Assembly: GCA_028565635.1 (NCBI GenBank)
Contig: JAOXYB010018395.1
Span: forward strand, 1 to 18,319
Length of the DNA: 18,319 nt
Direction: 5' to 3'
DNA from: Phoronis ovalis
Lineage: Eukaryota > Phoronida > Phoronidae
In this document: positions 9,567 through 18,319 of the stretch, in pieces
Layout of the letters: the number at the start of each line of letters is the position of its first letter
How positions within the stretch are numbered: the first letter of the stretch is position 1
The notes under the pieces: generated by a model
What the model was told of the DNA's origin: nothing
Database searches by the model: none
The model's input: only the letters and a program-made list of their open reading frames with translations
Made by a program: the position numbers and the translations under genes

Positions 9567-9799
9567 ATACAGAGTCTCCTGCTACAAGTTTGTATTCACC
9601 GTGTGCAGTGCAGTGTGAGTTTGAATATGATGGTATAAATATGAACTTGAAAATGCAGTTCTGGCATATGTTAAACTACGGGCTGGTCATGCATAAGGGC
9701 CGGCATAATAATTAAATATGTTGTTTTAATACGTTTACAAGCGGAGTGAAAAAATGTCTTAATATCTCTAATATGCGTATGTGCGTATACATACAGGTG

Positions 9800-9820
9800 T
9801 AATCGATCGACAATCGATTA
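9800..9820. promoter_or_regulatory. palindrome with two ATCGAT cores upstream of the dispanin gene
   Basis: TAATCGAT at 9800-9807 is mirrored exactly at 9813-9820 across a 5-base spacer, about 235 bases upstream of the dispanin ATG. ATCGAT is the core recognised by Onecut/Cut-type homeodomain proteins in animals. Function is inferred only. Confidence 0.3.
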
Positions 9821-10541
9821 GTAGCAACCTATGCACTGCATGCAAGAAACGCCCCCTTTTAATTCATAAATGAGTTGTTTAGATTTGATGCATGTTATTT
9901 GCTGCAGAGTGCTAATAATTATTGTAGATGGGTTAGAAAAGTATTGTCGAAACTACATAGATTGAAATGACAATGCTCAGCCCGGGCCAATGGAGGTAAT
10001 ATTGTCAAAACTTACCGAACAATGTTCCTTCTACTAACACACAGTCGTGACCTACTTGTTGAATGTAATACAATACAACTACACTTTTCCCCTTGCCTAG
10101 AGAGATCAAAGGTTAAATAATAATGATCAAATTCAAACGTAACAAATATATATATATATAAATTATACGGACTTAGATAAAATAAAATAGATGTGTATTC
10201 TTTCGACACATGCTTGGTATGAGGACATGTTTCGAAAATATATTATAATGATATTTAAATTTACACAACAGACAGAAATCGAAGCTGAATTCTTTCTATA
10301 CCTGTACAAATATAATTTGGCCCGATTTCGTTTGGGTTTATCATCATGCTGAGTAAACGCAGACTTACATTTACAATGTACTTATACAATGATGTAAATG
10401 AGCTAGTACGTTTTTTCGGTAATATATTTAATTAAAATATGGGAATGTAATAAAATTAAAATAAACCCTAAGAAGTATGATGTTTAACGAATTAATTTAA
10501 AGAAATTTCAAATCATATTTATTTTAGCATATTGTTGTTAA

Positions 10542-10568
10542 GTCACATGATTGCTGAGATCACATGAC
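10542..10568. promoter_or_regulatory. paired E-box-like sites
   Basis: GTCACATGA (10542-10550) and TCACATGAC (10560-10568) lie 18 bases apart. They resemble bHLH-zipper sites such as those of the TFE/MITF group, which control lysosomal genes in vertebrates. The downstream gene encodes a lipid-degrading glycosidase, which makes the match mildly suggestive. Confidence 0.2.
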
Positions 10569-11438
10569 TATACTTGTCACTTTAATCAGATTTACGTGAC
10601 CTGCATTTGCAGACTTGGAAGAAAAATCTTGAGAGGTGTCTTACTCAGGAAGTCTATCTATTTATCTTCTATTACACCCTGTCCTAGAGCTTTAAGGGAT
10701 TCCAGAACAGATACTTTCTGTCAACCGGTTCACTACATGATCAGGTAATGAATGTTATACGGGTAGGATATCGTAGACTAGGGAATATAGTAGTGATTGT
10801 ACATGCGGTGTGTTCGCGGGACGGATCGCTCGGATGTGTTTCATAAGAACAGTTACACAATCAGAGGAGAAGAATCAGAGACGCAGTCGTAGCAGGCGGG
10901 GTCACCACTTAGAGAATTATCCAAAATAATGGGAAACTAACATGACGCATATTTAATACTAACTTTATTGCCGGATGTGTTTTAAATCATTAAAAAGGAA
11001 AGTGCGTATATATGCTGCATATTTACTATTTTGGCCGGTAATTACAGAGGATTCATGATGAGCAAATGTATTATAGTCACACGCGGAGTCATACGTTGTT
11101 TACTTTGGCACGTAAAATGTGATAACAGTAACAGCATAGAAAATTGTTAGAGATAGCGCATGGAACACATGTCCATGGCATCGAGCCAGCGAGTGCATTC
11201 AGTATAATACAACACATAACTCGTCCGCAAGGGGGCGTCCTGCTTATATACTGATATACTCCTGACGTAATTACAGGTGTGAGTGAAAGAGTATAATTCC
11301 CGTCCCTTAGCGTTGCAAAGATGAATAAAATATTAATATCCTTAATAAGTCCATGGCGACTAATCTGATTTCATTAATTACGCGCTTATGTTGGATTCAA
11401 TTTAACAAGACTTATAAGTGTGTTTCTTTATTTTGTAG

Positions 11439-11477
11439 ATGAAGTTATTTTTAATCCACCGTAGCATACCAAGATAA
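11439..11477 (+). other. short upstream open reading frame overlapping the main start
   Basis: If the leader begins at the candidate 3' splice site ending at 11438, its first codon is ATG. It runs 12 codons and stops at TAA 11475-11477, sharing a base with the main ATG (TAATG). Such an arrangement could limit translation or favour reinitiation. It depends on the unproven splice site. Confidence 0.3.
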
Positions 11478-13030
11478 TGCTTTACAAAGTTGAAATTCTT
11501 CTATTTCTTTCGTTTTACCTGAATTTGTTGACTTTTTCATGTTCTGTAAGTGGAGGAAAACTTGGTGCTTTTTCAGCGAAATTTTGTGCTAATTCATTAG
11601 ATAGAATTACAGTTAGGGAACCTTGGATGGTGGATTCTAATGGAAGAGTACGGATATTTCATGGTCCGAACTCAGTGACAAAGTTTTTTCCGTGGTATGA
11701 AGTCCAAACATTGAATAAAACAAGGTTGAATTTGTTTAAAGAATGGGGATTCAATGTTATGCGACTTGGAACGATGTGGTCAGGAGTGGAGCCCGAAAAA
11801 GGAAAATATAACGAAACGTACATAAAAATACTGCAAACTATAGTACAGGAATATGAAAACTATGGTATATATGCATTGTTAGATATGCACCAGGATGTGC
11901 TGTCTAGTAAATTTAATACATATGATGGCTTTCCACTTTGGTTAGTGAACAAATTGTCACCTCCGAAATTTGCGTGGCCTTGGCCTTTTCCTGTTAACGA
12001 ATCCAAATCGATAACTTGGTGGAAAGGTTACCTTACCGATGCTTGTAGCCATGGCTTTCAACAAATCTATAGTAATGCTAATGGATCTTTGGATCATTTT
12101 GTAAATTTTTGGAAGAAAATGGCAACAGTATTTAAAGATTCTACCAGTGTAATAGGCTATGAGTTAATCAATGAACCATGGGCGGGCGATGTGTGGAGTG
12201 AACCATCCTTATTCTTGCCTGGAATTGCGGGCTCTAAAAACCTGATGCCAATGTATGAGATACTTAACAAGGCAATTCGCAAAATTGATAACGAAACTTT
12301 AATATTTTACGAACCTGTCACTTGGAGCGTTGTGTTCAACGGCAAGACCATAGGAACAGGATTTGCTACCGTCCCAGGTGGTGATACATACCGTAATAAA
12401 TCGGTTTTATCCTGGCATTATTATTGTTGGTTCCTTGCTAACAGCGATGACCATACCAAACCGTATCCTGCAGTGAAGAAAATTGCGTGTGATTCCCTTC
12501 TTGGGCCGAAAGTATTTTCAAGTATTTCGGAGGATTTAAAGCAACTCGGTGGCGCAAGTTTTCTTACTGAGTTTGGCCGTTGTTCTCCAGATAAATTTAA
12601 CAGTTCGGTAGACACAGAAGAATGTGAATTTGTACTGCAACAGGCCGATGAACACTTGCAATCATGGGCGTATTGGGACTCACATTTTTTTGATGGGGGA
12701 GGCAATGTAAATTGGGATGTTGTAAAAGCACTAGCTAGAGTGTATCCAAGAGCTGTAGCTGGCATACCACAATCAATAAGGTTTGATTCGACAACTAAAA
12801 TCTTCAAATTTCAGTACATTATTGATCCAAGCGTCAAACAAGCAACTGAAATCTTTGTTCCTCTTTTGCATTATCCACAGGGTTTCAATGTCACTGTTTC
12901 TTCAGGTCTACAGTGGAATTGGGATGATGACAGTTCTTCTGTGCTGGTATCGCCCTCTGTCGGTAATGACCACTTCAGACATGCGGAGGCGCTAAAAGTC
13001 GGTTTTGTGACAATTGTTCCCAAGACTTGA
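11477..13030 (+). CDS. endoglycoceramidase-like secreted glycosidase (GH5)
   Basis: A single open frame of 517 residues. The family (EC 3.2.1.123) cuts the bond between the oligosaccharide and the ceramide of glycosphingolipids; studied animal members come from cnidarians such as Hydra and jellyfish. Residues 1 to about 26 are a signal peptide, so it acts outside the cell or in the secretory or lysosomal route. The GH5 barrel covers about 45-425: MRLGTMWSGVEPEKG (95-109), LLDMHQD (134-140), the acid/base Glu233 in ELINEPW, HYYCW (314-318), and the nucleophile Glu365 in FLTEFG. AYWD (398-401) is also typical. A C-terminal beta-type domain (about 430-517) completes the usual length. Several N-glycosylation sequons are present (for example 112, 202, 307, 471). 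No intron interrupts the coding region, unlike its neighbours. A cellulase-type GH5 is possible but fits the motifs less well. Confidence 0.93.
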   Translation: MLYKVEILLFLSFYLNLLTFSCSVSGGKLGAFSAKFCANSLDRITVREPWMVDSNGRVRIFHGPNSVTKFFPWYEVQTLNKTRLNLFKEWGFNVMRLGTMWSGVEPEKGKYNETYIKILQTIVQEYENYGIYALLDMHQDVLSSKFNTYDGFPLWLVNKLSPPKFAWPWPFPVNESKSITWWKGYLTDACSHGFQQIYSNANGSLDHFVNFWKKMATVFKDSTSVIGYELINEPWAGDVWSEPSLFLPGIAGSKNLMPMYEILNKAIRKIDNETLIFYEPVTWSVVFNGKTIGTGFATVPGGDTYRNKSVLSWHYYCWFLANSDDHTKPYPAVKKIACDSLLGPKVFSSISEDLKQLGGASFLTEFGRCSPDKFNSSVDTEECEFVLQQADEHLQSWAYWDSHFFDGGGNVNWDVVKALARVYPRAVAGIPQSIRFDSTTKIFKFQYIIDPSVKQATEIFVPLLHYPQGFNVTVSSGLQWNWDDDSSSVLVSPSVGNDHFRHAEALKVGFVTIVPKT

Positions 13031-14263
13031 TTGTATGTGAAAATACTGTTCTTTTTGACTGTATAGACAGCACTAGCAATTTCGTGTGTAGTATAAATAA
13101 TCATTTTGTTATTTGTTTCGAAATTTTACTTTGGAGATTTCCGTTTTGGGAGAAATCAAGTCAACGGTTGCAATCAGGCTATCACCAAAATACTTATCAT
13201 CATTCCATAATATTCCTTTTATTGAATTTGTGCTTTTGTAGAACTGTTTTGTATTTTTTAAGACAACGAATATTTAAGACGCATAGCTTAAGTAAGATAT
13301 GTATGAAATTGTTTTTTTTAAAGATCAATATTTACTATTGATATTCTATTAATGTTGACCTTTTTTGTGATTCTTGATAACATTTATATAAAATTATCAT
13401 GTGTTATGCATTTTTTTATACATCTACAGTTTAGCAAATAAAGTCAATATATGCTTCAGACCTTAATGACAGTTTAAAGAGTATTATTCAGAAAGCTGTA
13501 ATAGTACACCATTGAGTTATATAACAGTTGAATATATCAGGCGGGACACATTGTTTTTTGTTTACTAGGTCTGGTGTTAAATTAACTATGCACATTGAAA
13601 TTAATGAAAAGCTATTTAAAGCCACTGACAACAAAATGTCAGGAAAATTATTATATCAATAAGCACTCCATGTGCAAAGCGCGGTTGTATACAAAAGTTT
13701 ATGTACATCCGTGATAATTAATACGGGTATATAATATGAGTATGGTAAACAACATGTTTACTGGATGCAATAATTATTCGGACTTTTAAAATAGTACAAT
13801 GGAGACGTGAAATATATTATAAAGTCATTAACGGTTAAATTATCTTTAAGTAAATACTTTAACTTCTTGTACATATGTTTTAAATGTTGTTTTTTTGCTT
13901 TCAATTTGTTTCATCCCAGTTTGACCCTCAGTAAAATTAATGAATGTATTTTAATATACCTAAAATATGAATACACAACTTATAGTTAATTGAGACATTC
14001 AGTTATCCAGGATAACACTATTTTCCTCGTGTTGTGGTTTTGATGCTGTTTTCATTGCGCATGCTTTGAAGAATTTATTTAGTTATTGACAAAAGAAGAA
14101 ATACTATCGCCCCATAACTTTATATACTGTAAATAGGTCACTCAGCTGTAAATAAAGATACCTGAACACGTTATGCGATCGGATTCGTTCGGTTATCACA
14201 GTGAACTTTGTAATGCAGCTTTGTATAAACTAGAGTATAAACAACTTCACACGCTCGTCACTC
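13031..14263. other. 3'UTR of the endoglycoceramidase gene, then intergenic DNA
   Basis: AT-rich sequence follows the TGA at 13028-13030 up to the next start at 14264. A 104-codon frame over 13027-13341 begins at an alternative start codon, overlaps the stop and has no features. A TATATA at 14121-14126 could belong to the next gene's promoter. Nothing else is supported. Confidence 0.5.
13437..13442 (+). terminator. candidate poly(A) signal for the endoglycoceramidase gene
   Basis: AATAAA lies about 407 bases after the stop codon, followed by T-rich and GT-containing sequence. Another AATAAA at 14151-14156 is an alternative. Confidence 0.45.
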
Positions 14264-14323
14264 ATGGCATCGTACAAGAAGGTTTTCTGGATTTTTTTGC
14301 TCATATTGTTTACAAGCGCTCAG
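14264..14323 (+). CDS. TNF-receptor-like gene, signal-peptide exon
   Basis: Twenty codons from an ATG with a favourable +4 G. Two lysines precede the hydrophobic core VFWIFLLILF, and the exon ends CTCAG|GTAAGG in phase 0. A free-standing signal-peptide exon needs a downstream partner; the phase-0 acceptor before 17510 is the best one in the window. Confidence 0.65.
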
Positions 14324-17300
14324 GTAAGGGAGTTTTTTTTCCAGAGTGAACCTAGATTTTAAGACCTTCAAAAGTGCATTTCTAGCGAAATTTATGGTTT
14401 TGTTTGTAATGTAGAACTGGTGCGCTGCTTATATAGGTTAAAGCAGATTAGTATAGCTATCAGGCCCGCTGTCAGGCCCGATTATAGGAAGGTGCACAAA
14501 TTAGTCATACTCTTCAGTTTATGGCTAATGTGAAAGTTAGGTTGCGTTTGACAAATGAACATATTTGTTGTATGTATAAAGCTGTTTCTACTGCAGCTAT
14601 CACCATGTTTTATCAACATATCATCATGGATAGTCATGCACTACCAAAGTCTATTTACTAATCATAATTGCTACTCAATATGCAAATTTAACTGGGAAAC
14701 TATCCGGTCCGATACATAAATACTATTTACTATAGGGTATATCCTTAAGCTTAACCCTTCTCGTACTTCATAATGCTATTAAATTGTTCATTTTGTTGTC
14801 ATACAAGTTTGTTTCGGATCTGGGATTCCGGAGCATTGTTTTAGCAGCTGATTATCCGTTTGTTAACCCTTTGTTTTTGTTGTCAAGTTATTCGCATATT
14901 GGTGTTCACCTCAGGCAGGGTCAACAGTATAAAGCGCACATATATTTTTGCAAACATGCCAATTCGGTATTATGCAGTACTATTTTAAAGAATTATTAGG
15001 GACCTGGTCAAAAGTTACCACGGGGGGTGCACAAAAAGGATTTTTTGTGCAAGGCAAAAAGGAGATGCAATTTTTTGGGCACCGCAAAAGGGGTTGCAAT
15101 TTTTCATGCAAGGAAAAGCTAAACATTTTCCCACATAACACAATTTATACTTCCACTTTTGGGGCCCTCGCCGGGCCCAAGACCTCCGGGCTTATAAAGT
15201 TAATAGCTGTACTATGTTCAACCCATTATATCATATACAATCAACTTCGTTGCACAGCTATGCAGTATATGTTAGGTTCATACATTCTGCTTTAATAATA
15301 ATGTTACTTACAGCTAGACAGGTCAAAATTTATGTTTGGGCAGCTAGGGCCTGATAATAATAAGGGGGGTAGGGGTCTTTTTGGGTCATGCCAAAGAAGA
15401 TGCATTTTTTGCCTTCGCCTTAAGCTGAATTCTCTTGAACAGTTATTATTCATAAGAATAAAAATGGAGCAAATTAGACTTCAAATATTAATATTAATTT
15501 TCAATTGGAATGTTTATATCCTTTTTTAAGAAATACATATGAAAGTTTTAATTTCAGCAATCTGTATATAAAAGAAGTTTGAAGGTATTAAAAGTGGCAC
15601 AATGTGTCGTAGCAAAAAAGAGTCCAAGAAGGCACCAGATTGCAATAAATCACATAAAATATTCAAAAAATTTCCGGAGGTACATGCCCCCCTAGTTGGG
15701 CTTCGCACCCTGCTTGCGCTCGCATACATGACCCTAACTCATAAATGAGGGGCTCATAATTTTTTTGTGCATAATCTAAGGAGGGGTGCATTTTTTACGC
15801 AAATCCTAGACAGGTGTGGGTGAAATTTTTTGTGCACCATGTCTTTGAAATGGTAATTTCGAACCAGTCTTTTACATACCTAACTTTGATACAGTATCCT
15901 TATTGGACAATTCACAAAAGTCAGTGAATAAAGCACGATAAAAAGCTTACCAGGCTGTAGGCATTTATAAAGCCCAGCAGTAAAAACACATAACGCCTGG
16001 TAATGTACTCAAAATAAGTACATCAAAGGACAATATAATAGTTTAATATGTAAGAAATTGGCCCTTATTATATCAGGTATGATACATATTTACTGTTTAA
16101 TTATATATAAAGAAATGTTGGCTAGTTCTGAGGTATGTTGTTGAAATTAAGCTATTGTACAAATGTTGACTTCTTTGGGACTTAAAAACCTGGTACCATG
16201 CAATTGCTCGTAAGCAATCATGCTACCAAGGCACATTGTCAAGGTAAATCCAACTGTACTAGTATTGGAATTTAAAATAATAAAAAAAAATACTGTTTAA
16301 GTTCCTTAAGCTAACCTTAATTTAAAAAAAAAAGAAATTTACATTTTTAAAGAATGTTTACCATGTAGATATGAAATAATGATTTTAGGAAGGATAATTA
16401 GGCTTTGCAATTTTCTAATCTGCTGCACATATATATTAGCGGTATCTCCTCTGTATCATATGTCACCCGCTTCGGTCTTTTAGTTAAGATATATGCGCCC
16501 TCGTTCGTTGTTGTATTTCTCGAATTATTATATATATATTGGCCTCACTACCAGTCAATAACTGATAACTATTATATAGTCTCGGTAAAAATGGCACATT
16601 GAGCACGTTATCTCCTCTTATCGTCGTTTCCTTGGATCGCTTACAACTTGGCACACGATTTATGGTTTAACACTGAAACAGGCGAAAAAGATATTATTAC
16701 AAGCCCCACTGTGATACTGTGTACTGATTGGACCATTTACACCTACCTGCATGTTAGTTGGCGAATTTACATAACTAGCTGGCTAGACTATGGGCATTAA
16801 AACTCACAGAATTGTATAACGTTCGGTTACATAGCTTTCTATATAAAAGATCCTTACGATCGATCTCAGGGTGTTTGGTATTTGCCGCATACTAGTACTT
16901 GCATATGCGCTGTTTAAAAGACAAATCGACGAGATTTCAGTTTTATTACTTAAGTGTAGGTATTTCACAAATGTTTATATAACATTTTTCTTATTTTAAA
17001 AATGTTGAAAGCCAAAATTTTCAGATAGATATGAAACAAAGATTTTGAGGGAAAATATTGTTTGTAAATGTCTAATAAACAAGTACATTATATTATTTAT
17101 ATCTCATCTATTAAAAACCGCATTTCATTCTGAAGGCAAATAGTAAATTGGGTACAGGTATGTAATAAAACAATTTAATATTGCAAACTGGCACTTCGGA
17201 CGATATGTTGATATGATAATCCTCGAAATACAATAACAACGTCGGGCTGCGCCCTCGATGAATATTGTATTTCTAGGATTATTATATCATCATATCGCCA

Positions 17301-18286
17301 TTACTTCCAGTTCACTCCGTAACTGGTGCATAATCCAACTACTAAATTAAAGAAGACTGGTATATGTATATATGTGTACATATCTTCCACCTGTGGCCCT
17401 ACTGAATACAGAAACAGTTCAGCATGGCCTCAGGCGCAATGTTCGTCCTCTCTGTAAGCATCTATCTAATTTTGCTTGCTGTCTTAACTTACCAATTTCT
17501 CTCTTCCAGCTTGTGACACCAAAGTCTTTGAAAAGTAAAAAGCACAAGAACAGTAGGTGCGCAAAATGTCCCCCAGGCTTTCGTGTGGTGTATCTTTGTA
17601 CGAAAGAAACCAATACAAAATGTGCACCATGTTCTCTTGGGACATACTCAAAACGTTATTCCCGTAAATCAGTATGCCACCGTTGTACAGAATGCTCAAC
17701 CGGAATGTTCCCTTTATTGCCATGCAACAAATACAACGATGTTTACTGCGAGTCATGCCTGTCTCCAAAAGCAGTAACGAATCCGGAAATTTGGAAAAGT
17801 AAGGCGTATGTTAAGAATTGCCAATTTCATAATGGTTACCAATCAGAAGAAATGCCAGACGATACAGATCCAATATATAGGTACAACACAGAGAAAGATA
17901 GACTAGATGATTTAGAGACGTTAAGAAAAGACAGAGAATATGCAGCATTGAATACTGTAACAGCCATTATAGAAGAAACTTCAAAATCCTTGAAAAATAC
18001 TCAATCAAATCAAAAGAAGTTGGAATTGAGTTCTACTAAAAGTTCTACTAACATGCAACAAAGTGCAACCACAAAAAAATACGATACAGCAATGATATCG
18101 GAGCAGCCAAAACTGCATTTTGGAGTAACGAATAAAACTGTGGCTAAGCTAGCAGGTAAAGTAAAGAAAAACAGACAGCTTACACAGTATTTTGCTGGTC
18201 ACTATCGGGGTCACTATTACTTATGGATACTACTCAACGAATGCAACAGTATCCGTGACCTGCTTGACAGTTTGGATACATATTAA
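14264..18286 (+). CDS. TNF-receptor-like secreted protein (two exons)
   Basis: Exons 14264-14323 and 17510-18286 join in phase 0 to give 278 residues. TNF-receptor family proteins bind TNF-type ligands through cysteine-rich domains (CRDs). Residues 1-20 form a signal peptide. After a Lys-rich stretch (25-33) come the CRDs: CAKCPPG to CAPC (37-61), then SLGTYS with cysteines 76, 79, 82, 92, 100 and 103. The GTYS and PC spacing is typical. The first CRD seems to lack its usual N-terminal cysteine pair. Residues 104-278 are hydrophilic, rich in Lys, Ser, Thr and Gln, with no transmembrane segment, so the product looks soluble, as in osteoprotegerin-like decoys. Alternatively, donors within exon 2 (GT at 17799 or 18156) could splice to unseen exons encoding a membrane anchor and death domain. 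The link between the two exons is inferred from the signal peptide and phase. Confidence 0.7.
15002..15868. mobile_element. non-autonomous element with related inverted ends
   Basis: The left end (15002-15020, ACCTGGTCAAAAGTTACCA) is closely mirrored by the right end (15851-15868; reverse complement ACTGGTTCGAAATTACCA). Just inside both ends GTGCACAAAAA recurs in inverted orientation. Similar T-rich GTGCA motifs repeat through the element (about 15045, 15765, 15830). A GC-rich palindromic block (15162-15178) and GGGG-rich stretches stand out from the AT-rich surroundings. It has no credible coding frame. No target duplication was identified. Confidence 0.5.
16496..16570. repeat. diverged relative of one arm of the foldback element
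   Basis: From GCGCCCTCG onward this stretch follows the right half of the 17186-17312 element (GTATTTCT, ATTATTATAT, CCAGT at matching offsets). The matching left arm is not clear. Sequence upstream (about 16365-16390) also resembles the sequence at about 17025-17050, suggesting a longer old duplication. Confidence 0.4.
17186..17312. mobile_element. foldback (hairpin) element
   Basis: Bases 17201-17235 are the reverse complement of 17263-17297 with three mismatches in 35. Weaker pairing extends outward to the AACTGG and CCAGTT ends. The centre holds GGGC-TGC-GCCC at 17244-17254. This is the form of a palindromic MITE. It lies about 200 bases before the acceptor of the TNF-receptor-like exon. 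Confidence 0.7.
17510..18286 (+). CDS. TNF-receptor-like gene, CRD and tail exon
   Basis: The pyrimidine-rich acceptor TTTCTCTCTTCCAG ends at 17509. The frame is open upstream to 17372, but that part (17372-17509) has no CRD cysteine pattern or clear signal peptide and crosses the acceptor, so 17510 is preferred as the exon start. Eleven cysteines fall in the first 83 residues of the exon. The frame ends at TAA 18284-18286. Confidence 0.8.
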   Translation, partial: LVTPKSLKSKKHKNSRCAKCPPGFRVVYLCTKETNTKCAPCSLGTYSKRYSRKSVCHRCTECSTGMFPLLPCNKYNDVYCESCLSPKAVTNPEIWKSKAYVKNCQFHNGYQSEEMPDDTDPIYRYNTEKDRLDDLETLRKDREYAALNTVTAIIEETSKSLKNTQSNQKKLELSSTKSSTNMQQSATTKKYDTAMISEQPKLHFGVTNKTVAKLAGKVKKNRQLTQYFAGHYRGHYYLWILLNECNSIRDLLDSLDTY

Positions 18287-18319
18287 CCAGGACATATATA
18301 CTAAAAAAAATATGTATAT

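Larger units (their letters stand above)
9567..11476. other. shared upstream region of the divergent dispanin and endoglycoceramidase genes
   Basis: No supported gene lies here. It contains a (TA)n run at about 10147-10160 and two CACATG E-box-type sites. A TATATA at 11245-11250 could be a promoter element for the plus-strand gene. A candidate 3' splice site (TTCTTTATTTTGTAG) ends at 11438. The 65-codon frames at 10012-10209 and 10551-10748 are unsupported. Confidence 0.5.
14324..17509 (+). other. long intron of the TNF-receptor-like gene, rich in repeats
   Basis: This 3.2-kb stretch runs from GTAAGG to TTCCAG. It holds the inverted-end element at 15002-15868, the foldback at 17186-17312 and its relative near 16496. 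Several frames of 60-115 codons occur (for example 14948-15295), but they lie within the repeat and show no protein features. Confidence 0.6.

Noticed and set aside
10551-10748. 65-codon plus-strand frame upstream of the endoglycoceramidase gene
   Set aside because: It is short, has no recognisable features, and no splice path was found linking it in frame to the main gene.
12421-12807. 128-codon minus-strand frame
   Set aside because: It lies wholly antisense within the endoglycoceramidase coding region and is a shadow of that gene's codon pattern.
13027-13341. 104-codon frame just after the endoglycoceramidase stop
   Set aside because: It begins at an alternative start codon, overlaps the stop codon, is dominated by hydrophobic and aromatic residues typical of T-rich 3'UTR, and has no family resemblance.
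14948-15295. 115-codon plus-strand frame
   Set aside because: It falls inside the repeat element at 15002-15868 and its residues reflect the repeated T-rich and G-rich motifs rather than a protein.
17372-17509. Extending the TNF-receptor-like gene to the ATG at 17372
   Set aside because: The extra 46 codons have no clear signal peptide and end at a strong pyrimidine-rich splice acceptor, while the exon at 14264 supplies a good signal peptide in matching phase. It remains possible as an alternative first exon.

Overview
The window looks like nuclear DNA of an invertebrate animal. It is AT-rich, its genes are split by GT-AG introns of a few hundred bases to about 3 kb, and its protein families are animal ones (fibronectin type II modules, a CD225/dispanin protein, TNF-receptor cysteine-rich modules). 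No operons, bacterial ribosome sites, CRISPR arrays or tRNA/rRNA genes were seen. The lineage is not resolved. A mollusc or other marine invertebrate, or a cnidarian, would fit, but no single marker decides it. All gene models were spliced by eye from open frames, splice signals and phase consistency; no transcripts were available.

Layout: (1) Roughly 6072 down to beyond the left edge, minus strand: a secreted protein of eight visible coding exons. It has a signal peptide, two fibronectin type II (FN2) domains, and an extracellular domain I do not recognise by name. That domain appears to start again in the last visible exon, so the gene continues off the window. (2) 9566 to 7568, minus strand: a five-exon CD225/dispanin (IFITM-like) membrane protein of 152 residues. 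All exon phases agree. (3) 11477-13030, plus strand: an uninterrupted 517-residue secreted endoglycoceramidase-like glycosidase of family GH5, with both catalytic glutamates in place. (4) 14264-18286, plus strand: a two-exon TNF-receptor-like protein. The signal peptide sits in a tiny first exon, a 3.2-kb intron follows, and the second exon carries the cysteine-rich modules and a long hydrophilic tail. No transmembrane segment is visible.

Between and inside the genes are small non-autonomous mobile-element-like sequences: a 392-bp element with 12-bp perfect terminal inverted repeats (4590-4981), a roughly 870-bp element with related inverted ends and internal short repeats (15002-15868), and a foldback hairpin (17186-17312) with a second diverged relative (about 16496-16570). 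There is also a perfect 19-bp tandem array (8240-8320) and an imperfect CAT-rich tract (4015-4260).

The genes do not form an obvious pathway. Three of the four products are predicted to be secreted and the fourth is a membrane protein. The dispanin and endoglycoceramidase genes are divergent and share a 1.9-kb upstream region. The most interesting items are the FN2-plus-unnamed-domain protein, the intronless endoglycoceramidase gene, and the apparently soluble TNF-receptor-like protein.
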